From positions 186,001 through 250,000 of the forward strand of contig JAWKJM010000005.1 of the NCBI GenBank assembly GCA_041393775.1: DNA of 64,000 nt, read 5' to 3'. The notes under the pieces are model-generated. The model did no database searches and was not told where the DNA came from. It was given only the letters and a program-made list of their open reading frames with translations. The first letter of the stretch is position 1; each line of letters opens with the position of its first letter. This stretch comes from JADKAV01 sp041393775. GTDB lineage: Bacteria; Actinomycetota; Actinomycetes; S36-B12; UBA10799. This document shows, piece after piece, positions 42,743 through 52,818 of this stretch. The position numbers were made by a program, and so were the translations under genes.

Positions 42743-45211
42743 ATGGCATCCCGCACGTCCACCCGCAGTTCGCGTTCGAGCCCAGGCAAGAGTTCCCGGT
42801 CCCGACCGCCGGCGAAGAAGCCGGCCGCCCGGTCGACGACCTCGAAGTCGAAGAAGTCGGCGAAGCGGCCCGGCAGGTTCGGTGCTTTCGTCGCCGGTGT
42901 CTTGCGGGCCATCGTGACGGCTTGGTTGGCAACGGCCCACTTCGTGGGGGCGTCGGTGCGCCGGTTCGGACATGGCGCCCGCGAACTGGACCCGGCCCTG
43001 CGCCGCGACGGCATCGGCTTGCTCTACGCGATTCTCGCGGTGCTGGTGGCTGCTGTCACGTGGTGGGGCGCGGCCGGCGGCATCGAGCCAGCGGTCTCGT
43101 TCGTCGTAAGTGGCGCCGTCGGTGCCCTGGACATCGTGGTCCCCTTGTTCCTCGGGTGGATGTCATGGCGGACACTGCGTCATCCCGAGCGCCGTTTCGC
43201 GGCACATCACCTGATCGGAGGGCTGCTGGTCGTCTTCGCGGCGACCGGCTTCTACCACGTGATCACGGGGTCGGCTCAGCCGATCGACGGACAGTCGGCG
43301 ATGCGTGACGGAGGTGGCTGGACAGGTTGGCTGGCGACCATCCCGTTCCTGTCCCTGTTAGGCCCTGTGCTCACCGGTCTGATCCTGATTCTGATCCTGG
43401 TCGCGGGTTTGCTGATGGCCAGTGGAACGTCCGTGGCCGATCTGCGCCAGCGGCTCGCCGCTGTGGATACCGGTGCGGCGAACGCATGGGTCAAGGACCG
43501 CCTGCGCAAACCCGCGAAGAAGGCCGACGACATCCCGGAGGACCTCGTCGGCGACCAGGCGTTCGTGTCCCCGGTCGCCACGGATGTCGAGGCGCCCGAT
43601 GACGAGACGCAACAGGTCGACATCACGTCGATGTCGCCGCCGGATCAGGACCTGACAGTCGAGGTGGACCCTACCGACATGCTCGATGCCTGGGACCTGT
43701 CCGACGCGGAGCAACTGCTGCTGTCCGGGGACGTCGTCTACCGGCTGCCGCCGCTGGATCTGCTCAAGCCGGGACCGCCGCACAAATCCGCGACCGCGGC
43801 CAACGATCAGGTCGTCGCCGCGCTCAGCGGTGTCCTGGAACAGTTCGAGGTGGATGCCCGCGTCACCGGCTTCAGTCGTGGACCGACCGTCACCCGCTAC
43901 GAGGTCGAACTGGGACCGGCGGTGAAGGTCGAGCGGGTGACGGCGCTGAGCAAGAACATCTCGTACGCGGTGAAGAGCCCCGACGTGCGGATCCTGTCGC
44001 CGATCCCGGGCAAGTCGGCGATCGGGATCGAGATCCCCAACACCGACCGGGAGAACGTCAGTCTTTCCGATGTGCTGCGCAGCCGGGTGGCGCAGGCCGA
44101 CAGCCACCCGATGATGATCGGCCTGGGCAAGGACGTCGAGGGCGGCTTCGTATGCGGCAATCTGGCGAAGATGCCGCACTTGCTGGTCGCCGGGGCCACC
44201 GGGGCGGGCAAGTCGGTGTGCATCAACACCCTGATCACCTCGGTGCTCTCCCGGGCCACTCCGGACGAGGTCCGGATGGTGCTGGTGGACCCGAAACGGG
44301 TGGAACTGAGCATCTACGAGGGGATCCCGCACCTGATCACCCCAATTGTCACCGACCCGAAGAAGGCCGCTGACATCCTGCAGTGGGTCGTCAAGGAGAT
44401 GGAAACCCGGTACGACGACTTGGCTGCGTTCGGTTTCCGCCACATCGACGACTTCAACAAGGCAGTCGCCGCCGGGACCGTGGTGGCACCCCCGGGTACC
44501 CAGCGCAACTTGCAGCCGTATCCGTACTTGCTGATCATCGTTGACGAGTTGGCCGACCTGATGATGGTCGCCCCCCGCGACGTGGAGGATGCGATCGTCC
44601 GGATCACCCAGCTCGCCCGCGCCGCCGGCATCCATCTGGTCCTCGCCACGCAGCGACCCAGTGTGGACGTCGTGACGGGATTGATCAAGGCGAACGTGCC
44701 GTCGAGACTGGCCTTCTCCACCTCGAGTCAGACCGACAGCCGGGTCATCCTGGACCAGCCGGGTGCCGAGAAGCTGATCGGCCAAGGTGATGGCCTGTTC
44801 CTGCCGATGGGCGCGAGCAAGCCGATCCGGCTGCAGGGAGCGTTCGTGCCCGAACACGAGATCCGCAGCATCGTCGCCCACTGCAAGGCCCAGATGGCTC
44901 CGACATACCGAGAGGACATCGAGCAGGCTGCCGGTTCCCGGGCGATCATCGACGACGACATCGGTGACGACCTCGAACTGGTGTGCCAGGCCGCGGAGCT
45001 GATCGTGAGCACCCAGTTCGGGTCGACCTCGATGCTCCAGCGCAAGCTGCGCGTCGGCTTCGCCAAAGCGGGCCGGCTCATGGATCTGCTGGAGGTCCGC
45101 GGGGTGGTCGGGCCCAGTGAGGGATCCAAGGCCCGTGACGTTCTGGTCTCGGTGGATCAACTCCCAGCCGTGATCGCGGACCTGCGCGGGGTGGATGGCG
45201 CCGGACAGTGA
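42743..45211 (+). CDS. ftsK: DNA translocase FtsK/SpoIIIE
   Basis: FtsK pumps chromosome ends through the closing septum. The 822-residue product has a basic Ser/Arg/Lys-rich N-terminus, four membrane helices (about 90-235), a linker and the RecA-like motor. The motor has Walker A GATGAGKS at 484-491, Walker B YLLIIVDELADLM and the TQRPSVDVVTG segment. A C-terminal winged-helix gamma domain follows (about 745-815, TSMLQRKLRVGFAKAGRLMD) that reads polar KOPS-type sequences. ATG 42743 fits the TAGTCT element. The stop overlaps rimO (GTGA). Confidence 0.96.
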   Translation: MASRTSTRSSRSSPGKSSRSRPPAKKPAARSTTSKSKKSAKRPGRFGAFVAGVLRAIVTAWLATAHFVGASVRRFGHGARELDPALRRDGIGLLYAILAVLVAAVTWWGAAGGIEPAVSFVVSGAVGALDIVVPLFLGWMSWRTLRHPERRFAAHHLIGGLLVVFAATGFYHVITGSAQPIDGQSAMRDGGGWTGWLATIPFLSLLGPVLTGLILILILVAGLLMASGTSVADLRQRLAAVDTGAANAWVKDRLRKPAKKADDIPEDLVGDQAFVSPVATDVEAPDDETQQVDITSMSPPDQDLTVEVDPTDMLDAWDLSDAEQLLLSGDVVYRLPPLDLLKPGPPHKSATAANDQVVAALSGVLEQFEVDARVTGFSRGPTVTRYEVELGPAVKVERVTALSKNISYAVKSPDVRILSPIPGKSAIGIEIPNTDRENVSLSDVLRSRVAQADSHPMMIGLGKDVEGGFVCGNLAKMPHLLVAGATGAGKSVCINTLITSVLSRATPDEVRMVLVDPKRVELSIYEGIPHLITPIVTDPKKAADILQWVVKEMETRYDDLAAFGFRHIDDFNKAVAAGTVVAPPGTQRNLQPYPYLLIIVDELADLMMVAPRDVEDAIVRITQLARAAGIHLVLATQRPSVDVVTGLIKANVPSRLAFSTSSQTDSRVILDQPGAEKLIGQGDGLFLPMGASKPIRLQGAFVPEHEIRSIVAHCKAQMAPTYREDIEQAAGSRAIIDDDIGDDLELVCQAAELIVSTQFGSTSMLQRKLRVGFAKAGRLMDLLEVRGVVGPSEGSKARDVLVSVDQLPAVIADLRGVDGAGQ

Positions 45212-46542
45212 CGCAGCCCTCGGTTTCGATCATCACGCTGGGCTGCGCCCGCAATGAGGTCGACTCCGAGGAACTGGCCGCCGACCTTGCTGAGGACGGA
45301 TGGGATCTCGTCGACGACCCGCAGACCGCGGACACCGTGTTGGTGAACACCTGCGGTTTCATCGACGCGGCGAAGAGGGAATCGATCGACACGGTCCTGG
45401 CGGCCAGTGAGCTGCCCGGCAAGGTGGTGGCGGTCGGGTGCCTGGCACAGCGATACGGCACGGAGCTTGCCTCATCGCTGCCGGAGGCCGACGCCGTCCT
45501 GGGCTTCGATGCCTACCCGGACCTCCCGCGGGCATTGCGACGGATAGTGGGCGGCGGCCACGTCGCGTCCCACACGCCGCAGGACCGGCGCAGGGTGCAG
45601 CCGGTTTCACCGAACCAGCGCTCGGCCGACCTCGCTGTGCTGCCCGGTCACATCGGCATGCGGCGGCGCCTGACGGAGGGGCCCGTGGCATCGGTGAAAC
45701 TGGCGTCGGGCTGCGATCGGCGGTGCACCTTCTGTGCGATCCCTTCCTTCCGCGGCTCCTTCGTGTCACGGCGGCCGACGGACATCTCCAGCGAGGTCGC
45801 CTGGCTCGTCGACTCCGGCGTATTGGAGGTCAATCTCGTCAGTGAGAACTCCACAAGCTACGGCAAGGACTTCGGGGATCTGCGGCTGCTGGAGACGCTG
45901 CTCGAAGAGTTGGCACAGACCCCGGGGCTCGAGCGGGTGCGGGTCGCGTATCTGCAGCCGGCGGAGATGCGTCCGGAACTGGTCCGGATCATCGGGTCCA
46001 CGGTCGGTGTCGCCCCGTATTTCGACCTCTCCTTCCAGCATGCCAGCCCGAGTGTGTTGCGTCGGATGCGCCGATTCGGCGGCAGTGATGACTTCCTGCG
46101 GCTGATCGACCAGATCCGTGTCCTGAACCCGGCGGCGGCGATCCGCTCCAACTTCATCGTCGGCTTCCCGGGCGAGACCCCTGCGGATCTCGATGCGCTG
46201 ATCGACTTCCTCAACCGTGCTCAACTCGACGCCATCGGCGTGTTCGGCTACTCCGACGAGGAGGGCACCGAGGCGGCCGGATTCGCTGGCCATGTGGACT
46301 CCGACGAGATCGACCTGCGGGTCGACGCAGTCGCAAGCGTCGCTGAGGAGGTGATGTCGCAGCGGGCCGCAGCGCGGGTGGGGGAGTCGGTGCGGCTGCT
46401 GATGGCCGCCGGAAAGACGCAGTTCCAGGGGCCGGAGGACGGCTCCACCCGGTTGCTCACCGGTTCCGATCGAGAGGTCGTCGTCGCCCGCATCGTCGCT
46501 TCGCAGGGTGCTGATCTCCTGGCGGAGGCCATTGATGAGTGA
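45208..46542 (+). CDS. rimO: Ribosomal protein S12 methylthiotransferase RimO
   Basis: RimO is a radical-SAM enzyme that beta-methylthiolates an aspartate of ribosomal protein S12. The 444-residue product has the N-terminal MTTase domain (TLGCARNEVDSE, NTCGF, VGCLAQR, three cluster cysteines), the radical-SAM triad C169, C173, C176 (CDRRCTFCAIP) and a TRAM-like end. It follows ftsK with a GTGA overlap and overlaps pgsA by 8 bp. Confidence 0.94.
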   Translation: MTQPSVSIITLGCARNEVDSEELAADLAEDGWDLVDDPQTADTVLVNTCGFIDAAKRESIDTVLAASELPGKVVAVGCLAQRYGTELASSLPEADAVLGFDAYPDLPRALRRIVGGGHVASHTPQDRRRVQPVSPNQRSADLAVLPGHIGMRRRLTEGPVASVKLASGCDRRCTFCAIPSFRGSFVSRRPTDISSEVAWLVDSGVLEVNLVSENSTSYGKDFGDLRLLETLLEELAQTPGLERVRVAYLQPAEMRPELVRIIGSTVGVAPYFDLSFQHASPSVLRRMRRFGGSDDFLRLIDQIRVLNPAAAIRSNFIVGFPGETPADLDALIDFLNRAQLDAIGVFGYSDEEGTEAAGFAGHVDSDEIDLRVDAVASVAEEVMSQRAAARVGESVRLLMAAGKTQFQGPEDGSTRLLTGSDREVVVARIVASQGADLLAEAIDE

Positions 46543-47191
46543 TCAGGGCGCCAAGCCACCCCGCTGGGGGATCCCCGATCCCATGGCCGACCCCCCGGGC
46601 TCCTCGCGCCTGTGGAACCTGCCGAACGCCCTGACACTGCTGCGATTGCTGCTCGTGCCCGTGTTCGGATACCTGCTCATGGTGGATTCGGGTCAGTCAT
46701 CGGCATCACGCTGGGGTGCGGCGGTCGTCTTCGTGGTCGCGAGTCTCACCGATCTGGCGGACGGGGCCATCGCCAGGGCACGCAACCTGGTCACGACCTT
46801 CGGCAAGATCGCCGATCCCATTGCTGACAAGGCCCTCACCGGTGTGGCGCTACTGGGGTTGAGCGTCCTCGGGGAGTTGTCGTGGTGGGTGACGATCGTG
46901 ATCCTCGGCCGGGAGATCAGCATCACGCTGGCCCGTTTCCTGGTGATCCGCCACGGCGTGATCCCCGCCAGCCGGGGTGGAAAGGCGAAGACAGTCGCGC
47001 AAATGGTGGCGATCCTGCTCTATATCGTGCCGGCCGCAGGCTGGGTGGCCGATGTCCGTGGCCCGATGATGCTGCTGGCAGTGGTGCTCACGGTGCTCAC
47101 CGGGTTCGACTACATCGTGCGCGCTCTCAACCTGCGCCGCGGCAGTGAACGCACGGCGATGAAGAAGGCGCGTCGTGAAGCAAGCAGATGA
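46535..47191 (+). CDS. pgsA: CDP-diacylglycerol--glycerol-3-phosphate phosphatidyltransferase PgsA
   Basis: PgsA makes phosphatidylglycerol phosphate in the membrane. I start it at ATG 46535. The 218-residue product has about five membrane helices and the CDP-alcohol transferase signature D-x2-DG-x2-AR-x8-G-x3-D-x3-D, seen as DLADGAIARA then GKIADPIAD. It overlaps rimO and cinA, in the usual ftsK-rimO-pgsA-cinA-clgR order. Confidence 0.93.
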   Translation: MSDQGAKPPRWGIPDPMADPPGSSRLWNLPNALTLLRLLLVPVFGYLLMVDSGQSSASRWGAAVVFVVASLTDLADGAIARARNLVTTFGKIADPIADKALTGVALLGLSVLGELSWWVTIVILGREISITLARFLVIRHGVIPASRGGKAKTVAQMVAILLYIVPAAGWVADVRGPMMLLAVVLTVLTGFDYIVRALNLRRGSERTAMKKARREASR

Positions 47192-47636
47192 ACTCATCGC
47201 GGCGCTGCGCCGCAGGGGTGAGTCCGTCTGCACGGTCGAGTCGCTGACCGGGGGTCTGTTGTGCGCGCTGCTGACCGAGGTGCCCGGAGCATCCGACGTG
47301 GTGCGCGGCGGGATCGTCGCCTACTCGATGTCGGCCAAGCGGGATGTGGTGGGTGTCGACGAACAGACGCTGACAACCCATGGCGCGGTTTCGGAACAGG
47401 TTGCGGGGGAACTCGCGCGCCGGGCACGCGACATCTTCGGATCGACCTGGGCGATCGCCACAACGGGCGTGGCCGGACCCGCCACCCAGGAGGGCAGGCC
47501 AGTGGGAACGGTCTTCGTCGCGGTCAGCGGGCCCCGGACTGCTGCGGTAGCGCTGTCTTTGGCCGGAGATCGGCAGCAGATCCGCACTCAGACCTGCGTA
47601 GCAGGGATGCGACTGCTGCGAGACGGCATGGAATAG
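47175..47636 (+). CDS. cinA: CinA C-terminal domain protein (nicotinamide-nucleotide amidase type, PncC-like)
   Basis: This stand-alone CinA C-terminal domain of 153 residues may deamidate nicotinamide mononucleotide. Family blocks are present: VESLTGGLL, VVRGGIVAYS, THGAVSEQVAGELA and ATTGVAGPA. The usual A-E-S-C-T-G-G reads V-E-S-L-T-G-G, and the usual Asn in the AYSMSAK block is missing, so activity is not certain. GTG 47175 lies inside the end of pgsA (17-bp overlap). Confidence 0.85.
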   Translation: MKQADELIAALRRRGESVCTVESLTGGLLCALLTEVPGASDVVRGGIVAYSMSAKRDVVGVDEQTLTTHGAVSEQVAGELARRARDIFGSTWAIATTGVAGPATQEGRPVGTVFVAVSGPRTAAVALSLAGDRQQIRTQTCVAGMRLLRDGME

Positions 47637-47743
47637 ACATTGTGGGCTGTTTCGTTGCAGTAAATGTGCCGTTAACAGTGAGCACAAGCGGATGCTGATG
47701 GGTAAGCCTTCGCGTACAGTCGATCTCACCGTGAGGAGGAGAG

Positions 47744-47983
47744 ATGGTCGTTCTTCGACAAGTCGTCGGTGACGAATTGCGTCGCAGGCGCATGGATCAG
47801 GGACGCACACTGCGCGACGTGTCCACGTCCGCGCGCGTGTCCCTGGGCTACCTCTCCGAGGTCGAGCGCGGGCAGAAAGAGGCGTCCAGCGAGTTGTTAG
47901 CAGCCATCTGCGGAGCCCTTGAAGTCCCCCTTTCCGAGGTCATGCGCTCGGTCAGCGACGGGGTCGCCCGGGCAGGCAACTAG
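47744..47983 (+). CDS. clgR: XRE-type regulator ClgR (short form)
   Basis: ClgR activates clp protease and repair genes in actinobacteria. The 79-residue product is an almost pure helix-turn-helix: LRRRRMDQGRTLRDVSTS, then ARVSLGYLSEVERGQKEASS and ELLAAICGALEVPLSEV, very close to known ClgR. It stops soon after the HTH, whereas characterised ClgR proteins are around 110 residues or more. AGGAGGAGAG precedes ATG 47744. TACAGT at 47715-47720 is a possible -10. I see no clear ClgR box. Confidence 0.88.
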   Translation: MVVLRQVVGDELRRRRMDQGRTLRDVSTSARVSLGYLSEVERGQKEASSELLAAICGALEVPLSEVMRSVSDGVARAGN

Positions 47984-48032
47984 CCCGGCGAACTCGCGCC
48001 GGGCGGCGCTCGCCCCCAGTGTCAGATCGCCT

Positions 48033-51000
48033 TCACCGCAGGCCGGAAGGTGTCAGCCGGAACCCGGCCTCCTGCAACAGGGGCGCCATCGCCGAGGTGA
48101 AGACCTCCTCGCCGTTGACGCGGCGGATCAGGATCCTGCGGCGACGTGACTGCAGGCCCGTCCACAGGGCTTCCGCCTCGGTTGCACTGGGCTCGCCGAA
48201 GGACAGTAGCGAGCGCCCCGCGGCATCGAGGTAGAACAGTGGTCCGTCGGCGGCCAGCAGGACCAGGGACCCGGCCTTGCGCATGGGCCGTCCACCGTGG
48301 GCTTGCGGCCAGGGCACGGTGACCCCGAGCGGGCTGGCGGGATCAGTGGCGGCCAGCAGGACCGGTGAGTCGGCCTTCCGGACTTGACGAAGTTGTTCCA
48401 GGGCCGCAGAGGTGGCGAATTGTGCCCCGCCGAGGCCTTCGACGGCGTAGACCTGCTGACAGCGTCCCGCGTCGTCCATCCTGCGCAACACCGTGAACAG
48501 CGAATGGAAACCGCCGGGCACCCGCTCGTTGGCCACTGCCGTGCGATCCACCAGTCCGTAGCGGTCGAGCATGGTCTGCGCCCACAGCAGCGCGCGATCC
48601 GGTGCGTTCGGCCGATTGACGGCCGACCAACGTCCCGGCATCGGGATCTGCGTGCGCGATCCTCGGGTGGACCGGGCAGTGCCACGGTGGTAGCGCCGAA
48701 GCGGCTCGAGCGAGTCATTGGTGACCATCGAACGCCACACCAGTCCCCACAGGCCCTGCTCGATCATCTCCGCGCCGACGTCCGGCAACCTGGTCACGAG
48801 ATCGCGGAAGAACCAGCCACCGCCGGCGGACATGATCTCCCAGATCGCTGCCTCCGTTTCGCTGAGATCCTCGTGGTCGACAGGCGGAAGCAGGTCTTCG
48901 CGACCGGCCGGGACCAGAGTAATCAATGCGTCTCGAGCACCCAGGCGCCCCGCCCCGCACCAGATCACGTCACCGGCGGCCATCAGCAGGTCGATCTCAT
49001 GTGGTTCGAAGCCAGCCACCCGCGCCGGCAGCAGATCCTGCTCCCACACCGTGGCGGCTGCGACGTAACCCGCGAGGCGGCTCAGGGCGGTCATGATCGC
49101 GGCCGGCCCACGCGCCGGGGTGGTGACCCCCTGCCACCGCGGCAGGAACGAACAGAGGCGCACTGCCGCAACCGGCTCCTGAGTTCCCCGCAGGATGGCC
49201 GAGGTGCGCCGACGAATACGTTGGAGCACCTCGGGGTCGACCCATTGCCCGTTGTCGCTTGCCGCCGCAAACCTGCCCCAGCGCAGAAGCCCTGCGGCTT
49301 TGCGGTCCTTGAGCAGGGAGTCCACGAGTCGCACGCCGAGCCCGAGTCGGTCGCAGACCTCGGCACTGGTGAACGGGCCGTGCGTGCGTGCGAAACGGCT
49401 CAGCAGGTCCCCGACCGGATCGGCCACCGGCTCCGTGAAAGCGGCGGGAACCTCCGGCGGCAGCACGACCCCGAGCGCGTCACGCAGCCGGGACATGTCC
49501 TCGACCGCCGCCAGGACCTCACGGCCGGCGACCCGGACCCAGAATGCGCGTCTAGTGGCGATCAGCGAGTCGATCAGAACGGTCTCGACGCCGCGGTCGG
49601 TCAGTTCGGAGCTGGTCTGGAAGCCCACGGAGCGCAGGAGGTCGGACAGAGCGTCCGCGGTCGTGATGCGCCCCGGGCGCTGCCACTGGAGGTCCGCGAG
49701 CACCTCGTCGATGGCCTCTTGCGGAATTATCGATCGCAGGTCTGCGTCGGAGAGCAGGTCGGCCAGCAGTGCATGGTCGAGTTCGAGCGCCGCGGCCTGC
49801 TGCCCGAGCGGGTTGTCCGCCTCGTACATGAAGACGGACACGTAGGAGAACATCTGGGTCTGCGCCATCGGGCTCGGGCTCAGAGTCTCGACCACCTCGA
49901 CGCTCACGATGCCGTCGCGCAACCAGCCGAGCACTTCCCGCAACGCGGGCAGGTCGTAAACGTCGTCGAGGCACTCCCGGACGGCCTCCAGGACCATGGG
50001 GAAGCTCGGGTACGAGGAGGCGACGGTCAGCAACTGCGCGGAACGCTGCCGCTGTTGCCACAGCGGGGTGCGCTTGCCCGCAGCGTTGCGGGTGAGCAGC
50101 AGTGCCCGGCTGGAGCATTCGCGGAACTTGGCGGCGAACAAGGCGCTGCGGGTGATCTCCTGGCTCAGCTGCCGGGTGAGATCGTCGGGGTCCAGCAACA
50201 GGGCGTCGACGACGCTGCTCCACCATTGATCGTCCTGATCGGTGTCCAGCAGGCGCATGACCAAGCCGTCGTCGGTGGCCATGACGTTAGCGTCGATCCC
50301 GAGCCGCGCTGTGAGTTCGGCGGACACCAGCAGTGCCCACGGCGAGTTCACCCGGGCCCCCCAAGGAGCGTGCACGACCACCCGCCAGTCCCCGATCTCG
50401 TCGCGGAAGCGTTCCACGACGATCCGCCGGTCGGTCGGGAGAGTCCCGGTCGCCTCGATCTGCTCGCGCAGGTAACTCGACAGGTTCACATGCGCGAAGT
50501 CAGTGTCGCGTTGTGCCGATGGGACGCCGCTGGCCTCCGTCGCGCGCAGGTAGGCACCGATCGCGGTCCCCATCTCGTACGAGCGGCCTTGTGCGTCGGC
50601 GTGCCAGAAGGGGAGTTTTCCCGGCTTGCCGGGAGCGGGGGTGACCAGGACGCGGTCGTGGGTGATCTCCTCGACCCGCCACGACGACGCTCCGAGCGAG
50701 ATGACGTCGTTGACCCGTGACTCGTACACCATCTCCTCGTCGAGTTCGCCGACGCGGGCGTCCTTGGTGCCCGCGATGAAGACGGGGAACAGTCCGCGGT
50801 CGGGGATCGTGCCGCCGGAGATCACCGCGGTGCGTTGCGCGCCTTGCCGTGCGTGCAGGCGGTTGCTTGTGCGGTCCCACACGATGCGTGGGCGCAACTG
50901 GGCGAAGTCGTCGCTGGGGTACCGGCCCGAGAGCATGTCCAGTACCGCGTCGAAGGCAGTGCGCGGCAGGTGCGCGTAGCCGGCGGCACGGCGCACCACG

Positions 51001-52379
51001 TCGAACAAGGCCTCCACATCCCAGTCCGCCATGGCCACCATGGCCACGATCTGCTGGCTGAGCACATCGAGCGGGTGACGGGGGACGCGGGTCGCTTCGA
51101 TGCTGCCGCGTCGCATCTGCCCGACGGCGACCGTGGTGGCCAACAAGTCGCCACGGTGGGTCGGGAAGAAGACGCCCTTGCTCACCGCGTCGAGGCGGTG
51201 ACCCGCCCGGCCGAGCCGCTGGAGCCCGGACGCGACCGAGGGCGGACAGCCGACCTGCACCATGAGGTCGATGCTGCCCATGTCGATTCCGAGTTCGAGG
51301 CTGCTTGTTGCGACCACCGATGGGAGCCGACCGGACTTCAGGGCGTCTTCGATCAGCGCCCGTTCGGACTTGCTCACCGAGCCGTGGTGGGCACGGGCCA
51401 CGACCGGCGGCGCACTGTGGGCCACACCCGCGGCAGCCATGATCTGGGCGGGAACCGCGTCCGGTCCGGGTTCGTCCGCCGACAGTTCGTTAAGTCGGCT
51501 GCTCAGCCGCTCGCACACCCGGCGCGAGTTGGTGAACACGATAGTGGAGGTGTGTTCCTCGATGAGCCCCAGGATGGAGGACTCCACTGCCGGCCAGATG
51601 GATGCCCGCCGCGGCGTGCCGTCGACCGGATCGTCCAACGCAGTCATGTCGGCCAGCGGCACCTGGATCGCAAGGTCGACGTCCTTGGACAGAGCGGGAT
51701 GGACGATGAGGACCTCGTGTCCGGGATGCAGGAACTCCGCGACCGTCTCGACCGGAGTCACCGTCGCCGACAGACCGATCCGCTGCGCCGGCCGCGCGGT
51801 GAGCAGGTCCAGGCGCTCGAGAGACAGGCTCAGATGCGATCCACGCTTGCTGCCGGCCACCGAGTGGATCTCGTCGATGATCACCGTCCGGACCCTCGAC
51901 AGGAATGCTCCGGCCTTGGAGGTCAGTAATAGGAACAGCGACTCGGGTGTGGTGATGAGAATGTCCGGTGGGGTCCGGCTCATCCGCTGGCGTTCGGACG
52001 CCGGCGTGTCCGAGGTACGGATCGCGGTGCGGATCCGCGGGGGGTCGGCGCCCAGCGTTCTCGCCATTTGCTCGATCCCCGCCAGCGGAGACCGCAGGTT
52101 GCGGTCCACGTCGCCGGCCAGGGCACGCAGCGGCGAGACGTACAGCACGCTGCATCCGCCCTCGGCCTGGGCCCCGGGATGGAACAACCCGTCCAGGGCC
52201 CACAGGAAGGCGGCCAGAGTCTTGCCCGATCCGGTGGGGGAGACGACGAGCGTGTCCGTTCCTGATCCGATCGCGCGCCACGCCTCGAGCTGGACGGGGG
52301 TGGGGGCGGCGAAAGCCTGGTTGAACCAAAGCCGAGTGGCGTCGCTCATCCCGAGGTCTACCATCGCATCGTCGGCCAC
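48033..52379 (-). CDS. lhr: ATP-dependent helicase Lhr
   Basis: Lhr is a 3'-5' superfamily 2 DNA helicase linked to repair in mycobacteria. The 1448-residue product has Walker A PTGSGKT (48-54), DEIH in TVIIDEIHSVAG, the TSSLELGIDMG and QRLGRAGHR motifs of RecA domain 2, then winged-helix and Lhr-core domains and the long C-terminal region typical of bacterial Lhr. GTG 52379 lies 6 nt after CACAAT (52386-52391, minus strand). It converges on clgR. Confidence 0.95.
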   Translation of the reverse strand: MADDAMVDLGMSDATRLWFNQAFAAPTPVQLEAWRAIGSGTDTLVVSPTGSGKTLAAFLWALDGLFHPGAQAEGGCSVLYVSPLRALAGDVDRNLRSPLAGIEQMARTLGADPPRIRTAIRTSDTPASERQRMSRTPPDILITTPESLFLLLTSKAGAFLSRVRTVIIDEIHSVAGSKRGSHLSLSLERLDLLTARPAQRIGLSATVTPVETVAEFLHPGHEVLIVHPALSKDVDLAIQVPLADMTALDDPVDGTPRRASIWPAVESSILGLIEEHTSTIVFTNSRRVCERLSSRLNELSADEPGPDAVPAQIMAAAGVAHSAPPVVARAHHGSVSKSERALIEDALKSGRLPSVVATSSLELGIDMGSIDLMVQVGCPPSVASGLQRLGRAGHRLDAVSKGVFFPTHRGDLLATTVAVGQMRRGSIEATRVPRHPLDVLSQQIVAMVAMADWDVEALFDVVRRAAGYAHLPRTAFDAVLDMLSGRYPSDDFAQLRPRIVWDRTSNRLHARQGAQRTAVISGGTIPDRGLFPVFIAGTKDARVGELDEEMVYESRVNDVISLGASSWRVEEITHDRVLVTPAPGKPGKLPFWHADAQGRSYEMGTAIGAYLRATEASGVPSAQRDTDFAHVNLSSYLREQIEATGTLPTDRRIVVERFRDEIGDWRVVVHAPWGARVNSPWALLVSAELTARLGIDANVMATDDGLVMRLLDTDQDDQWWSSVVDALLLDPDDLTRQLSQEITRSALFAAKFRECSSRALLLTRNAAGKRTPLWQQRQRSAQLLTVASSYPSFPMVLEAVRECLDDVYDLPALREVLGWLRDGIVSVEVVETLSPSPMAQTQMFSYVSVFMYEADNPLGQQAAALELDHALLADLLSDADLRSIIPQEAIDEVLADLQWQRPGRITTADALSDLLRSVGFQTSSELTDRGVETVLIDSLIATRRAFWVRVAGREVLAAVEDMSRLRDALGVVLPPEVPAAFTEPVADPVGDLLSRFARTHGPFTSAEVCDRLGLGVRLVDSLLKDRKAAGLLRWGRFAAASDNGQWVDPEVLQRIRRRTSAILRGTQEPVAAVRLCSFLPRWQGVTTPARGPAAIMTALSRLAGYVAAATVWEQDLLPARVAGFEPHEIDLLMAAGDVIWCGAGRLGARDALITLVPAGREDLLPPVDHEDLSETEAAIWEIMSAGGGWFFRDLVTRLPDVGAEMIEQGLWGLVWRSMVTNDSLEPLRRYHRGTARSTRGSRTQIPMPGRWSAVNRPNAPDRALLWAQTMLDRYGLVDRTAVANERVPGGFHSLFTVLRRMDDAGRCQQVYAVEGLGGAQFATSAALEQLRQVRKADSPVLLAATDPASPLGVTVPWPQAHGGRPMRKAGSLVLLAADGPLFYLDAAGRSLLSFGEPSATEAEALWTGLQSRRRRILIRRVNGEEVFTSAMAPLLQEAGFRLTPSGLR

Positions 52380-52478
52380 AACGCCATTGTGGTGTCCGTC
52401 GGCGAGGGTGCGCCAACGCCGCCGGGCGTCTCGTGGTGGCGGTCCGTGGCCGGGGCCCGCGGTGGCACACTGTCAGAC

Positions 52479-52673
52479 ATGCGCCTGACGGAGTTCTGGT
52501 CCCGGATGGAACACGTGCTCGGGCCGGAGTACTACGCCTCGTGGGCCAAGGATCACGTCCTGGCCCAGCTCGGTGGCCGCACCGTGGACCAAGCGCTGCG
52601 TGACGGAGACGACGCCAAGGCCGTGTGGCGAGCTGTGGTGGCCAACCTGCAACTGCCCGCGACTTTGCGCTGA
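52479..52673 (+). CDS. DUF3046 protein
   Basis: This 64-residue protein (MRLTEFWSRMEHVLGPEYYASW, written here in two parts: MRLTEFWSRMEH and VLGPEYYASW) belongs to a family found just upstream of recA in actinobacteria. It contains DHVLAQLGGRTVDQAL and ends QLPATLR. Function is unknown. I start it at ATG 52479 because that is the family start; CACTGT (52468-52473) lies 5 nt upstream. It diverges from lhr. Confidence 0.88.
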   Translation: MRLTEFWSRMEHVLGPEYYASWAKDHVLAQLGGRTVDQALRDGDDAKAVWRAVVANLQLPATLR

Positions 52674-52698
52674 TTCTCCGGGCGTGTCGTCTTCCACA

Positions 52699-52720
52699 TC
52701 GAACACGCGTTCGTTAGTCT
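52699..52720 (+). promoter_or_regulatory. LexA (SOS) box and -10 of recA
   Basis: TCGAACACGCGTTCGT (52699-52714) matches the actinobacterial SOS box TCGAAC-N4-GTTCGA at 11 of 12 positions. TAGTCT (52715-52720) follows directly and is a good -10. LexA bound here would block the promoter. Confidence 0.88.
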
Positions 52721-52818
52721 TACCCACAGGTGGGGCGCAGAAGCACCACGATGTCGTACCCGCCGGGTAGCGTCGCACCAGACGTCGCCCGAGCGGCAAA
52801 GATCGGAAGGATCGCCCC

